A stretch of DNA of 14,054 nucleotides from Clostridia bacterium (GTDB taxonomy: Bacteria; Bacillota; Clostridia; Oscillospirales; CAG-272). The stretch is from contig JAGBXH010000052.1 in the NCBI GenBank assembly GCA_017629395.1, forward strand, positions 1 through 14,054, in the 5' to 3' direction. The notes beneath the pieces are model-generated. The model saw only the letters and a program-made list of their open reading frames with translations, was not told the DNA's origin and did not search any database. How positions within the stretch are numbered: the first letter of the stretch is position 1; every line of letters begins with the position of its first letter. Below are positions 1 to 7,533 of this stretch, in pieces. Made by a program: the position numbers and the translations under genes.

Positions 1-215
1 TGCAGACCAAGTATCAGGTGCCCGAAACGCTGATCGACGCGTACCGCATTGAGGGTGAGAGCGAGAGCGGTGAAACGTATTGCCTCGAGGTGGGCGAGAA
101 CCACCAAAGACTGGTGCGTCACAAGGTGGATTGGCGCGTCAAGTCCCTGCGTTTTGTACCGATTTCGACGCATGGTTGCGAAAAATTCCGCTTGTTTTCG
201 TTTGAAATCAAATAA
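1..215 (+). CDS. C-terminal end of an unidentified protein, possibly FAD-dependent oxidoreductase-like (partial)
   Basis: This is an open frame that enters from the left edge and ends at a TAA at 213-215, so only about 70 C-terminal residues are seen. The peptide contains GENHQRLVRHKVDW and then SLRFVPISTHGCEKFRLFSF. It reads as alternating beta strands, like the last strands of a discoidin-like beta sandwich. A similar 'N-Q-R ... H ... LR ... G ... F' ending occurs in Firmicutes FAD-dependent oxidoreductases with a C-terminal sugar-binding-like domain, and this is the basis of the guess. No catalytic domain lies in the window, so the function is not established. The gene is followed at once by a strong terminator and converges with the Sel1 gene. 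That it is coding is fairly sure; the family assignment is weak. Confidence 0.5.
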   Translation, partial: QTKYQVPETLIDAYRIEGESESGETYCLEVGENHQRLVRHKVDWRVKSLRFVPISTHGCEKFRLFSFEIK

Positions 216-220
216 AAATC

Positions 221-265
221 AAGGCAATATCACTCCAAGCGGAATGATATTGCCTTTTTGTTGTT
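221..265. terminator. Bidirectional intrinsic terminator between convergent genes
   Basis: A perfect 12-bp stem pairs AAGGCAATATCA (221-232) with TGATATTGCCTT (245-256). The loop can extend the stem with TCC/GGA around AAGC. On the plus strand a T-rich tract (TTTTTGTTGTTTTATTTTT) follows. On the minus strand the hairpin is followed by a T-rich stretch, the complement of AAATCAAATAAAAATC. It sits 5 bases after the upstream stop codon on one side and 9 bases beyond the stop codon of the leftward sel1 gene, so it probably ends both transcripts. Confidence 0.9.
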
Positions 266-3235
266 TTATTTTTCCAGCTCCGCAAGCTTTTTGACCGCAC
301 CTGCGTGTCCCTTGGCTGCGGCTTTTTTATAGAGTGCCAAGGCTTCGCGCTCGCTGTGAACTTGCACGCCCTCACCGCTTTCGTAGCACTCTGCAAGGCT
401 GAAGCAAGCGTGTGCATGTCCGGCATTGGCGGCAATGCGAAGGTGCTTGACCGCCTTTTGGGCATCCTTGGGCGTGCCCTTGCCGTGCTTTTCGCACCAA
501 CCGAGGCTGTAGTTGGCGGCAATGTTGCCGCCCTTTGCCGCAATGCGGAAGCATTCCACCGCCAAGGCGGCATTTTTGGGCAGATCTTGCCCGAAAAACC
601 AAAGGTCGCCCATGTGATTGACCGCCTCCATGCGGCGCGCGTCGTTTGCGGGCAGCGTCGTACCCGAGGGCATGTCGCGGTAGTAGCCCTCAATGGACTT
701 TCCGTAAGCCTTGATGCGCGCCAACTCGTCCATGGCGTCACGGTTGCCTTCAATAATGGCGCGTCCGTAATATTCCAAGGCAAGCGCAAAGTCGTGCGTA
801 TCGGTCATGCCCATGGCGTGGAATTGCCCTAAGCGGAACAGTGCCTCACCAATGGCAAGCTTGTCGGGATGGGGATAAAAGGTGACGGTCTCCAGCTTTT
901 GCGCCTCGCCCACGGGCGGACGCACCTGCCCGTTTGCTGCCTTTTCAAGCAGGGATCGGCACAGCATGGGAGAAGGGGCTGTGCCCGTACCCGTGCGATG
1001 GCAATCGGAAAGCAGCAGCAGCGCGGAGAGATTGCCGTCGTGTGCAGCACGGCTCAGCGCGGCTACAGCGGTTTGCGCGTCGCGTCCCGTGCCTATGCCG
1101 CGCAGCAAGCATCTGCCAACGTGATAAAAGCCGTCTGCATCTCCGCTCTTGGCAGCTTTTTTGTATAGGGAATAGGCAGCGGCATCGTCCTTGCTTGTGC
1201 CAATGCCGCGCTCAAGACATTCTGCCAGCGTCAGCATGGCGGGGACGTGCCCCTGATCGGCTGCGTGACGGTAAAGTTCGGCTGCACGGGCGGGATCGGA
1301 CTTTGCGCCCACGCCGTGCTGCAGGCAAAGACCTAAGAGGTGCTGTGCGCGTGCGCTGCCGTTCTGCGCAGCGTCCTCCAGCCAGCGAACGGCATCCTCA
1401 AGGTTTTGCTTTGTGCCCACGCCGTGCAAAGAGCACCAACCAAGTCGATACAGCGCGTCCGGTTGAGCCGTGCCCGATATGATGGCGGCGCGGAACCATC
1501 TGAGAGCCAGGAGCGGATCACGCACCAAGCCGTCGCCCTCAAGGTACGCCTCGCCAAGATCGCAGCAGGCGCGCACGTCGTTTCCCTCAGCGGCAATCAG
1601 CAGCCACTTGGAAGCCTTTGCGGGATCACGGGGGACGCCCGTTCCGGTTTTATAAAGCAGATAGGCATCGTATTGTGCCTGCAGGCAGCCTGCCATGGCG
1701 GCTGCAACGACCAGCGAGGCACCCTTTTGCTCGTCCGCTTGCACGCCCGCGCCTGCAAGATGCAGCTTGCCAAGGCGATATTTGGCGTGCGCGTCGCCAA
1801 GGCGGGCAGCCTCTGCGTACCGAGCGGCGGCAGCGCGCAGATTTTGCGCAAAGCCTACACCCTGCTCGTAGCAGAGCGCAAGTCTGTAGCATGCGCCGGC
1901 GTGTCCGGCGTCAGCAGCACGCTTCAAAAGCGCAATTGCTGCTGCAACGTCCTTGTGGCAGCCTCTGCCGTAAAGGTAGCAGCCCGCAAGGTTATTTTGT
2001 CCGTTTGCGCTGCCTTTCTGGGCAGCAAGCGTGTACCATTTTACCGCCTCGGAAAGATCTTCGTGCACGCCGTCCCCAAATTCGTAAAAGCTGCCCAGCG
2101 CGTATTGCGCATCCGCCACGCCACCCTCGGCGGCGCGGTTCAGGTAGGCGGCTGCAAGGGAAAGATCGCGCGCAACGCCTCTTCCCTCAATCAGACAGAG
2201 CGCGTATTGATAGGCAGCGTCAGCAACTTCCGCGTCTGCTGCCTGCTTGAAATGCTTTGCAGCAAGCGCATCGTCCTGCGGACAGCCCTTGCCGTCGCGG
2301 CACAGCGTGCCTATATAGTATTGCGCAGAGGCAAGCCCCAGCGCGTGTGCATCCTCAAAGTGCCCGTATGCCTTGGCTGCGTTGTGTGCCGTTCCGATTC
2401 CGTCAAGATAGCAAAGTCCCAGACGCAGGGAGGCGAGAGCGAGCCCCTGCTTGGCAGATGCCTGCAGCAGCTGTACGGCACGTGCGGGATCGGGTTGCGT
2501 GCCCGTACCCTCCAGCAGGCAAACTGCTGCGTAGTACTGTCCGCGCTTTTCTCCCAGGGCCGCGGCAGATTCCAGCAGGCGGAAGCCTCGCGGTGCATCC
2601 TGCTGCGTGCCCGTGCCCTCCAGCGTGCAAAGACCCAGCGTGACCAAAGCACCCGCGTTTTGCTTTTCTGCGGCAAGCGAGAGCCAATGCACCGCTTGCT
2701 TATCCGAGTAAGGCAGCAGCTCTGCGCTCAGGTATGCCTGCGCCAGCGCGTACATAGCCTCCGATACGCCGTCGTTTGCGCCAACGCCCAGCGCAATCAG
2801 CTCGGCAAGCGCGTCGGTTTTGCTGCGCTGGTCGCGAAATGCGCGGGGGCAGGTGCAAAGACCTGTGATGAACAGACGGTGCACCAACGCAGGATCGGGG
2901 GTCTGATCGGGATCGGGCTGCACCGACGTGTAGGGATAGTCGGCGTGCGGCTCATGCTCGCCCACGTGTAAAACGCGCAGTCTGCGCTCCTTGGCTGCAA
3001 GACAAAGCTGCTCGGCAATGGGCGTTTGCGGCAGATCCCCCAGCACAAGGATCAGACCTGCACGGAAAGCGTCACGCAAGACCTCGGTGCGCAGCTGCTC
3101 GGTCTTGCGCACGGCAAAGCCGTAGGCACTCAGAAAGCGGAACGTCCTTTCTGCTGCGTCGGCTTGAGCGGGATCGTAAAAAAACGGCACGAAAAGGTGC
3201 ACGGGGGGGTTTTTTTGTGCTTGCTGCATGGGCAT
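266..3235 (-). CDS. Very large Sel1-repeat protein with TIR-like N-terminal domain
   Basis: A cytoplasmic-looking protein of 989 residues with no signal peptide. The ATG at 3235-3233 is chosen because AGGAGG (3242-3247) lies 6 bases upstream; an in-frame TTG at 3262 lies upstream of that site and is unlikely to be the start. Residues about 12-95 alternate strands and helices (HLFVPFF, FRFLSAYGF, LILVLGD, RVLHVGE), the order of a TIR or other Rossmann-like domain. From about residue 155 to the end there are roughly 20 Sel1 repeats of 36 residues (A-x-x-x-L-G-x-C-x-x-G-x-G...D...A...Y..AA..G). A spacer interrupts them after about repeat 17. Sel1/TPR-like solenoids are protein-binding scaffolds, and TIR domains signal or cleave NAD. 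Here the helix that would carry the catalytic Glu reads TPIAEQLCLA, so enzymatic activity is uncertain. The partner is unknown. The gene is alone between terminator and promoter. Confidence 0.85.
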   Translation of the reverse strand: MPMQQAQKNPPVHLFVPFFYDPAQADAAERTFRFLSAYGFAVRKTEQLRTEVLRDAFRAGLILVLGDLPQTPIAEQLCLAAKERRLRVLHVGEHEPHADYPYTSVQPDPDQTPDPALVHRLFITGLCTCPRAFRDQRSKTDALAELIALGVGANDGVSEAMYALAQAYLSAELLPYSDKQAVHWLSLAAEKQNAGALVTLGLCTLEGTGTQQDAPRGFRLLESAAALGEKRGQYYAAVCLLEGTGTQPDPARAVQLLQASAKQGLALASLRLGLCYLDGIGTAHNAAKAYGHFEDAHALGLASAQYYIGTLCRDGKGCPQDDALAAKHFKQAADAEVADAAYQYALCLIEGRGVARDLSLAAAYLNRAAEGGVADAQYALGSFYEFGDGVHEDLSEAVKWYTLAAQKGSANGQNNLAGCYLYGRGCHKDVAAAIALLKRAADAGHAGACYRLALCYEQGVGFAQNLRAAAARYAEAARLGDAHAKYRLGKLHLAGAGVQADEQKGASLVVAAAMAGCLQAQYDAYLLYKTGTGVPRDPAKASKWLLIAAEGNDVRACCDLGEAYLEGDGLVRDPLLALRWFRAAIISGTAQPDALYRLGWCSLHGVGTKQNLEDAVRWLEDAAQNGSARAQHLLGLCLQHGVGAKSDPARAAELYRHAADQGHVPAMLTLAECLERGIGTSKDDAAAYSLYKKAAKSGDADGFYHVGRCLLRGIGTGRDAQTAVAALSRAAHDGNLSALLLLSDCHRTGTGTAPSPMLCRSLLEKAANGQVRPPVGEAQKLETVTFYPHPDKLAIGEALFRLGQFHAMGMTDTHDFALALEYYGRAIIEGNRDAMDELARIKAYGKSIEGYYRDMPSGTTLPANDARRMEAVNHMGDLWFFGQDLPKNAALAVECFRIAAKGGNIAANYSLGWCEKHGKGTPKDAQKAVKHLRIAANAGHAHACFSLAECYESGEGVQVHSEREALALYKKAAAKGHAGAVKKLAELEK

Positions 3236-3241
3236 ATGCTG

Positions 3242-3247
3242 CCTCCT
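3242..3247 (-). promoter_or_regulatory. Ribosome-binding site fixing the sel1 gene start
   Basis: AGGAGG on the minus strand lies 6 bases before the ATG at 3235-3233. A second in-frame ATG at 3229-3227 would be 12 bases away, which is less favourable. The site excludes the longer frame that begins with TTG at 3262, since the ribosome-binding site would then lie inside the coding region. Confidence 0.85.
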
Positions 3248-3309
3248 TTGATCATTGTGCAAAAAAAACGCGAAATTTTGAAAAATTTACGAAAAAGGTC
3301 TTTTCATTT

Positions 3310-3338
3310 TTGCGCTTTTGTATTAAAATATATATAAT
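3310..3338 (+). promoter_or_regulatory. Promoter for the rightward zapA-like operon
   Basis: A perfect TATAAT (3333-3338) is preceded at 17 bases by TTGCGC (3310-3315), a weaker -35 box. The flanking DNA is very AT-rich and could supply an UP-like element. The predicted start is near 3345, giving a leader of about 90 bases before the ATG at 3434. No other good rightward promoter is seen before cysE, so this one probably serves the whole four-gene cluster. Confidence 0.6.
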
Positions 3339-3354
3339 AGATATTTGTATATTC

Positions 3355-3383
3355 ATTATACATGATTTGCCGCGCATTTTCAA
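3355..3383 (-). promoter_or_regulatory. Promoter for the leftward sel1-repeat gene
   Basis: On the minus strand TTGAAA (3378-3383) and a perfect TATAAT (3355-3360) are separated by 17 bases, close to the sigma-A consensus. The predicted start is near 3348, giving a leader of about 110 bases that is AT-rich up to the AGGAGG site. The promoter faces the rightward promoter at 3310-3338, so the two predicted start sites almost coincide. Confidence 0.7.
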
Positions 3384-3396
3384 GGCTTGCGGCAAA
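3366..3396 (+). other. Stem-loop in the 5' leader of the zapA-like operon
   Basis: TTTGCCGC (3366-3373) pairs perfectly with GCGGCAAA (3389-3396) around a 15-base loop. It lies 37 bases upstream of the ATG at 3434 and overlaps the -35 box of the opposing sel1 promoter. A-residues, not U-residues, follow it, so it is not an intrinsic terminator. It may stabilise the leader or act at the DNA level. No known riboswitch is recognised. Confidence 0.5.
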
Positions 3397-3433
3397 AAAA
3401 GAACTTATATTTGGAACATACGGAGGTAACGGT

Positions 3434-4171
3434 ATGAAGAAGAAGTATACACTTGTCATCTCGGACGTGGAAATGAGCGTGGTGACGGATGCCCCTTGGG
3501 AGTCGGTTGAAAAGATCGTGGGCATTCTGGATCGCAAAATGAGGGATATCAACCTCAAGAGCTACCGTTGTACCAAAAACCAGGCAGCCCTTTTGTGCGC
3601 GCTGGAATATTGCTCGGAGAAGCTGGAGCTGCAGGATCGCAACGCTGAGCTGGAGGAGCTGGCAGAGCAGGATGCTGCAACCATTGAGCAAAAGGACGCA
3701 AAAATTGCAGAGCTGGAGGCGCAGATCGCACAGCTGCAGAATGAGAACGAGATCATGCACAATATTCTGGAGCGCGCAGCAGCGTCTACCAAGCGCATGA
3801 TGGGTCATCATGAGCCTGAAGGAGCTGCAAAGGCTGAGCAGCCCGCAGCAGAGGCAGCGGAGGCGGCAGAAGTCGAACAGCCCGAGGCAGAGATGCCTGC
3901 AGAGGTGCCCGCAGAGGCAGCGGCAGAAGAAAAGGCAGAGGAGACGATTGCACAGCAGCAGGAGCAGCCGGCAGAAGCACCCGAGCAGCTGACGGTGGAT
4001 TTTGCCGGGGCAGAGCCCGAGTCCGAGGTCAACGTCACGGCAGCCAAGGTCATTGAGGAGATCGCCCAAAGCCAGAGCGACGTACCGCGCGTCAAGGCAA
4101 AGGTCAAAAAGAGCAACAATCGCTCCCGCGTAGGCTCTATGTTTGATCTGCTTACCTTTAACGATGTTTAA
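3434..4171 (+). CDS. zapA: ZapA-like cell division protein with long coiled coil and acidic tail
   Basis: The start at 3434 is set by GGAGG (3422-3426) 7 bases upstream; a longer open frame beginning at 3362 has no ribosome site. Residues 3-75 match the ZapA fold: a beta strand (YTLVISDVEMSVVTDA), a helix with V..IV.ILD.KMR.I, then helix N-AALLCALEYCSEKLEL. ZapA proteins bind FtsZ and bundle its filaments at the division ring. Residues about 62-115 form a heptad-like coiled coil rich in E, L, Q and A. Residues about 125-195 are low-complexity Ala/Glu/Pro. The tail ends with a basic stretch (KAKVKKSNNRSR) and the hydrophobic peptide SMFDLLTFNDV. Usual ZapA proteins are about 85-140 residues; this one is 245. 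It overlaps the next gene by 8 bases. Family assignment is good for the first 110 residues; the tail is of unknown function. Confidence 0.8.
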   Translation: MKKKYTLVISDVEMSVVTDAPWESVEKIVGILDRKMRDINLKSYRCTKNQAALLCALEYCSEKLELQDRNAELEELAEQDAATIEQKDAKIAELEAQIAQLQNENEIMHNILERAAASTKRMMGHHEPEGAAKAEQPAAEAAEAAEVEQPEAEMPAEVPAEAAAEEKAEETIAQQQEQPAEAPEQLTVDFAGAEPESEVNVTAAKVIEEIAQSQSDVPRVKAKVKKSNNRSRVGSMFDLLTFNDV

Positions 4172-6212
4172 GACGACGAACAACCGATCTCTGCCCGAGC
4201 TGCTCAGCCCCGCAGGCTCGCCCGACGCGCTGCGGGCGGCGATCGATGCAGGAGCCGACGCCGTATACCTCGGCGGCGGCTCTTTTCATGCCCGCATGAA
4301 TGCGGATAACTTCGGCACGCAGCAGGCGTTGACCGATGCCGTTTCATTGGCACACTTCTGGGGCGTTAAGGTGTACGTAACGCTCAATACCATGGTTTAC
4401 GATCGCGAGCTTGATGCTGCCTTGGCGCAAGCCGAGCAGGCAGCGCGTGCGGGTGCGGACGGCTTGATCGTGGCAGACGTGGGGCTTGGCGCGCTTTTGC
4501 ATAAGGCGCTGCCCGAGCTGCCCTTGCACGCCAGCACGCAGATGTCGGTGCATCGCGGTGACGTGGGCGAGCTGCTTGCAAGAGCGGGCTTTAGCCGTAT
4601 GGTGCTGGCACGTGAAATGCCTGCCGATCAGATCGCTCTGGCGGTCAAGGAAAGCCCTATTGAAATCGAGGCATTCGTGCATGGTGCGCTGTGCGTCAGC
4701 CAATCGGGGCAATGCCTGTTCTCTTCTTTGGTCGGAGGCAGAAGCGGCAACCGCGGCGAGTGTGCGCAGCCCTGCCGTCTGCCCTTCAAGGACCGTAAGG
4801 GAAGGGATCATTATCCGCTTTCGCTCAAGGATCTTTCCTTGGCAAGATACGTACCCGAGATCATTGACTCGGGTGTGGCGTCGCTCAAGATCGAGGGACG
4901 CATGAAGTCTCCCGAATACGTCTATACCGTCACGCGCATCTGGCGTGAGCTTTTGGATGCGGGAAAGGGTGCGGACGAGGTGCAAATGCTGGAGCTTGGC
5001 AAGGCGTTCTCCCGCTCGGGATTTACCGATGGATATTACCGCCGCCGCAAGGACGAGGGCATGCTGGGCGTGCGCTCTGCACAGGACAAGATGGCATCGG
5101 GAGAGATACAGAAATTCAAGGGAATACAAAGAAAAATTCCCATAGAGCTGTCTGCCTGCCTTGAGGCAGATCAACCCATGACGCTGCAAGCTCGTGCAGG
5201 GGAGCACACCGTGTGCGTGCAGGGGGCTTGCCCCGAGGCGGCACATACGCGCCCCATTACGGCAGAGCAGGTGCAGGCAAGTCTGGGCAAGCTGGGGGCT
5301 ACACCGTTTGTCACTTCTGCACCCGAGGTGCAGATCAAGGGCGAGGTCATGGTAGCCGCATCCGCGCTCAACGCGCTGCGCCGTGAGGCGGCGGAGAGCT
5401 TGGAGAGTGCGATCAAAGCGTCCCTTGTGCCTGCGCCCGTTGTGCGCAGAGAAGTAGCAAAGCCGCGTCCCGAGGGCGTGCGCGACAGCGTCAGAACCGC
5501 AAGATTTTTGTATGCGCATCAGCTGACCGAGGCGGCAGCGGCGTATTTTGATATCCGCTATCTGCCCTTGGAGGTCGTCGCATCGAGTGAGGTACCGCTT
5601 TGCAACGGTGCTTTGCTGCCGCCTGTGATTTTCCCCGAGGACACGGGAAACGTTTGCGCTATGCTGAAAAAGGCGCAAAATAAGGGCGTCCGTCACCTGA
5701 TGGTGGGCAATATCGGACACTTGCCGATGCTTGAAGGCTTTGATTTTGTGCTGCACGGGGATTATCGACTCAATGCAGCCAATCATGCAACGGTCTGCGA
5801 GCTGGAGCGGTACGGCTTTGCCGACGTGATCGCTTCTGCTGAGATGAGTACGGCACAGCTGCGCGATCTGGGGGGCAATACTGCCGCCATCGTATACGGC
5901 AGAGTGCCGCTGATGACCTTGGAGCGTTGCATCAACAAGCAAGCTGGCGGCTGTGAGGCGTGTTCCGGAGGCAAAGCACAGCTTGTGGATCGCAAGGGAG
6001 TGAAATTCCCCGTGGTGCGCGAGTACGGGCATCGCAATCTGGTGCTCAACAGCCTGCCTACGGGCATGTCGGATAAGCAGAGCGTGCTTGGCGCGTGCGG
6101 TATTACCTCGCAGCACTTTTTGTTCACGGTGGAGAGCGCGGACGAGGTTGAACGCGTGATCTTAGCATACAGAAAGGGAACGGCGTTGCCCTATCCCGTC
6201 AGAAGAATTTGA
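4164..6212 (+). CDS. U32 family peptidase/hydroxylase-type protein (RlhA-like, with DUF3656)
   Basis: The protein is 682 residues with start ATG 4164, inside the last codons of the zapA-like gene (ATGTTTAA). There is no clear ribosome site, so translational coupling is likely. The N-terminal half is a typical U32 TIM-like domain: ELLSPAGSPDALRAAIDAGADAVYLGG (residues 12-38), then the family signature E-A-F-V-H-G-A-L-C with Cys177, Cys184, Cys200 and Cys204. A middle domain (about 330-430) resembles DUF3656. The C-terminal part carries more cysteines (589, 597, 600). Family members named peptidase U32 include E. coli RlhA (YdcP), which hydroxylates 23S rRNA C2501, and TrhP, which hydroxylates tRNA; conserved cysteines in relatives bind an iron-sulphur cluster. 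The length and DUF3656 favour the RlhA branch. RNA hydroxylation here is inferred, not proven. A zapA-U32 pairing is common in Firmicutes. Confidence 0.9.
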   Translation: MFKTTNNRSLPELLSPAGSPDALRAAIDAGADAVYLGGGSFHARMNADNFGTQQALTDAVSLAHFWGVKVYVTLNTMVYDRELDAALAQAEQAARAGADGLIVADVGLGALLHKALPELPLHASTQMSVHRGDVGELLARAGFSRMVLAREMPADQIALAVKESPIEIEAFVHGALCVSQSGQCLFSSLVGGRSGNRGECAQPCRLPFKDRKGRDHYPLSLKDLSLARYVPEIIDSGVASLKIEGRMKSPEYVYTVTRIWRELLDAGKGADEVQMLELGKAFSRSGFTDGYYRRRKDEGMLGVRSAQDKMASGEIQKFKGIQRKIPIELSACLEADQPMTLQARAGEHTVCVQGACPEAAHTRPITAEQVQASLGKLGATPFVTSAPEVQIKGEVMVAASALNALRREAAESLESAIKASLVPAPVVRREVAKPRPEGVRDSVRTARFLYAHQLTEAAAAYFDIRYLPLEVVASSEVPLCNGALLPPVIFPEDTGNVCAMLKKAQNKGVRHLMVGNIGHLPMLEGFDFVLHGDYRLNAANHATVCELERYGFADVIASAEMSTAQLRDLGGNTAAIVYGRVPLMTLERCINKQAGGCEACSGGKAQLVDRKGVKFPVVREYGHRNLVLNSLPTGMSDKQSVLGACGITSQHFLFTVESADEVERVILAYRKGTALPYPVRRI

Positions 6213-6230
6213 TTGTTTACAGGTGAAAAT

Positions 6231-7499
6231 ATGAAGCAGAATTTAGTTGCGGTGATCGCGGTGCTTTGCGTCATCGTATTGGTGATCGCCTCCTTTGCCA
6301 GCATTGGCAGGGCAAAGCATGCACCCAAGCAGCCGCAAGAGCAAACACAAACAGAGCAGACTTCCGAGCAGGAGAGTGAGTCCGAGTCCTTGCCCGAGAG
6401 TGAAGCCGAACGCGAAACGCAGCCCGATTCGGAGAGTGAAGCGCAGAGCGGCACTACTGCCGAGACCGAGCCTGCCGAGATTGGCGGCATGCCTTTCGTG
6501 GCGTACACGGGAGAGGCTCACGCGGGTACGGGAATTGCGTACCGCGGTAAGGGCGAGATGGCGAAATACGTCATTGTGATCGACGCGGGTCACCAGACGC
6601 GTGCGATGGGCGAAAAAGAGCCGATCGGACCGGGGGCTACGGAAACCAAAGCCAAGGTGACGGGCGGAACGCAGGGCAGCTTTACAAGGCTTGCCGAGCA
6701 TGAGCTCAACCTGCGCGTCGCGCTTGCCTTGCGTGACTTGCTGGTGGAGCAGGGATATACTGTCGTCATGGTGCGTGAGACGGGCGAGGTGGAGATCAGT
6801 AACGCAGAGCGCGCACAAATGGCAAATGCCGCAGGCGCGCACGTCAATATCCGCATTCATGCCAATGGGGATAACGATGCCTCCGTCAAGGGCGCAATGG
6901 CGGTTTGCCAGACGCCTGAAAATCCTTATAATGCAAGCATTTATCAAACCTGCCGTGCGCTGTCCGACGCGGTGCTGGAGGCATTTTGCGACAGCACGGG
7001 TATTGAAAAGCGTCGCGTGTGGGAAACCGATACCATGACGGGCACCAACTGGGCAGAGGTCCCCACCACCATTATTGAGATGGGCTTTATGACCAACGAG
7101 CAGGATGACCGTGCCATGGCTGCCGAGGACTTTGCAAGCAAGGCTGCAAAAGGGTTGGCGCAGGGCATTGCGGCGTATTTGTCGCAGGGTGGGAATGAAA
7201 CGTCCACCAATGAGGAGCAGACCGATGCACCCGACGTGCCTGCGTATACCGTAGACACCGAGCTGGAGGCGTCGTTTGGTATGAGCTTTACCGAGACGTA
7301 CGTGACCATGCAGGCAACGGGTAACGTTTGGGTACGCACCGAGCCCAGCTCTGAGAAGGGAATGGAGACCGCGGTGGATGCACTCAAGCCGGGTGAGCAC
7401 GTGGTGTGCGTGGGCTTGGGCGAAAAATGGAACCGCGTGTTGATAAACGGAAAGGTTTATTACGTTTCGGCGGCATATTTGGAGCTTGTGGAAGAGTAA
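6231..7499 (+). CDS. N-acetylmuramoyl-L-alanine amidase (Amidase_3) with N-terminal membrane anchor and SH3-like domain
   Basis: A 422-residue enzyme that cuts the bond between N-acetylmuramic acid and L-alanine of peptidoglycan. The ATG at 6231 has AGGTGA (6221-6226) just upstream; the U32 gene stops at 6212. Residues 4-22 are a single hydrophobic segment (signal anchor), and residues about 32-85 are a Ser/Glu/Gln-rich linker. The Amidase_3 domain follows: zinc ligands appear as His121 (DAGH), Glu156 (AEHELNL) and His210 (RIHAN), and the catalytic Glu283 lies in IIEMGFMTN. The C-terminal part, from about residue 357, looks like a bacterial SH3 domain (GNVWVRTEPSS ... YYVSAAYLELV), likely wall-binding. 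It is similar to CwlD/AmiC-type enzymes and probably acts outside the membrane. It lies in the middle of the zapA-U32-amidase-cysE cluster. Confidence 0.9.
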   Translation: MKQNLVAVIAVLCVIVLVIASFASIGRAKHAPKQPQEQTQTEQTSEQESESESLPESEAERETQPDSESEAQSGTTAETEPAEIGGMPFVAYTGEAHAGTGIAYRGKGEMAKYVIVIDAGHQTRAMGEKEPIGPGATETKAKVTGGTQGSFTRLAEHELNLRVALALRDLLVEQGYTVVMVRETGEVEISNAERAQMANAAGAHVNIRIHANGDNDASVKGAMAVCQTPENPYNASIYQTCRALSDAVLEAFCDSTGIEKRRVWETDTMTGTNWAEVPTTIIEMGFMTNEQDDRAMAAEDFASKAAKGLAQGIAAYLSQGGNETSTNEEQTDAPDVPAYTVDTELEASFGMSFTETYVTMQATGNVWVRTEPSSEKGMETAVDALKPGEHVVCVGLGEKWNRVLINGKVYYVSAAYLELVEE

Positions 7500-7533
7500 A
7501 TTATATTAAGAAGAAAAAAGGAGGCGCGTACGT

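Noticed and set aside
1340..2971. Long plus-strand open frame (543 codons) opposite the sel1 gene
   Set aside because: It is antisense to a repeat-rich coding region, its translation is Cys/Arg/Gln-rich with no domain, and it has no ribosome-binding site. It is explained by the codon usage of the real gene.
3366..3396. Intrinsic terminator or attenuator in the zapA leader
   Set aside because: The hairpin is followed by A residues on the plus strand and by no T-run on the minus strand, so it does not fit a terminator.
3262..3433. 6S RNA or other small RNA near zapA
   Set aside because: In some proteobacteria ssrS lies next to zapA, but this interval is too short and too AT-rich and shows no 6S-like long hairpin.
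4344..6116. Long minus-strand open frame opposite the U32 gene
   Set aside because: It has no recognisable domain and the sense strand encodes a full-length, motif-complete U32 protein; this is an antisense shadow.
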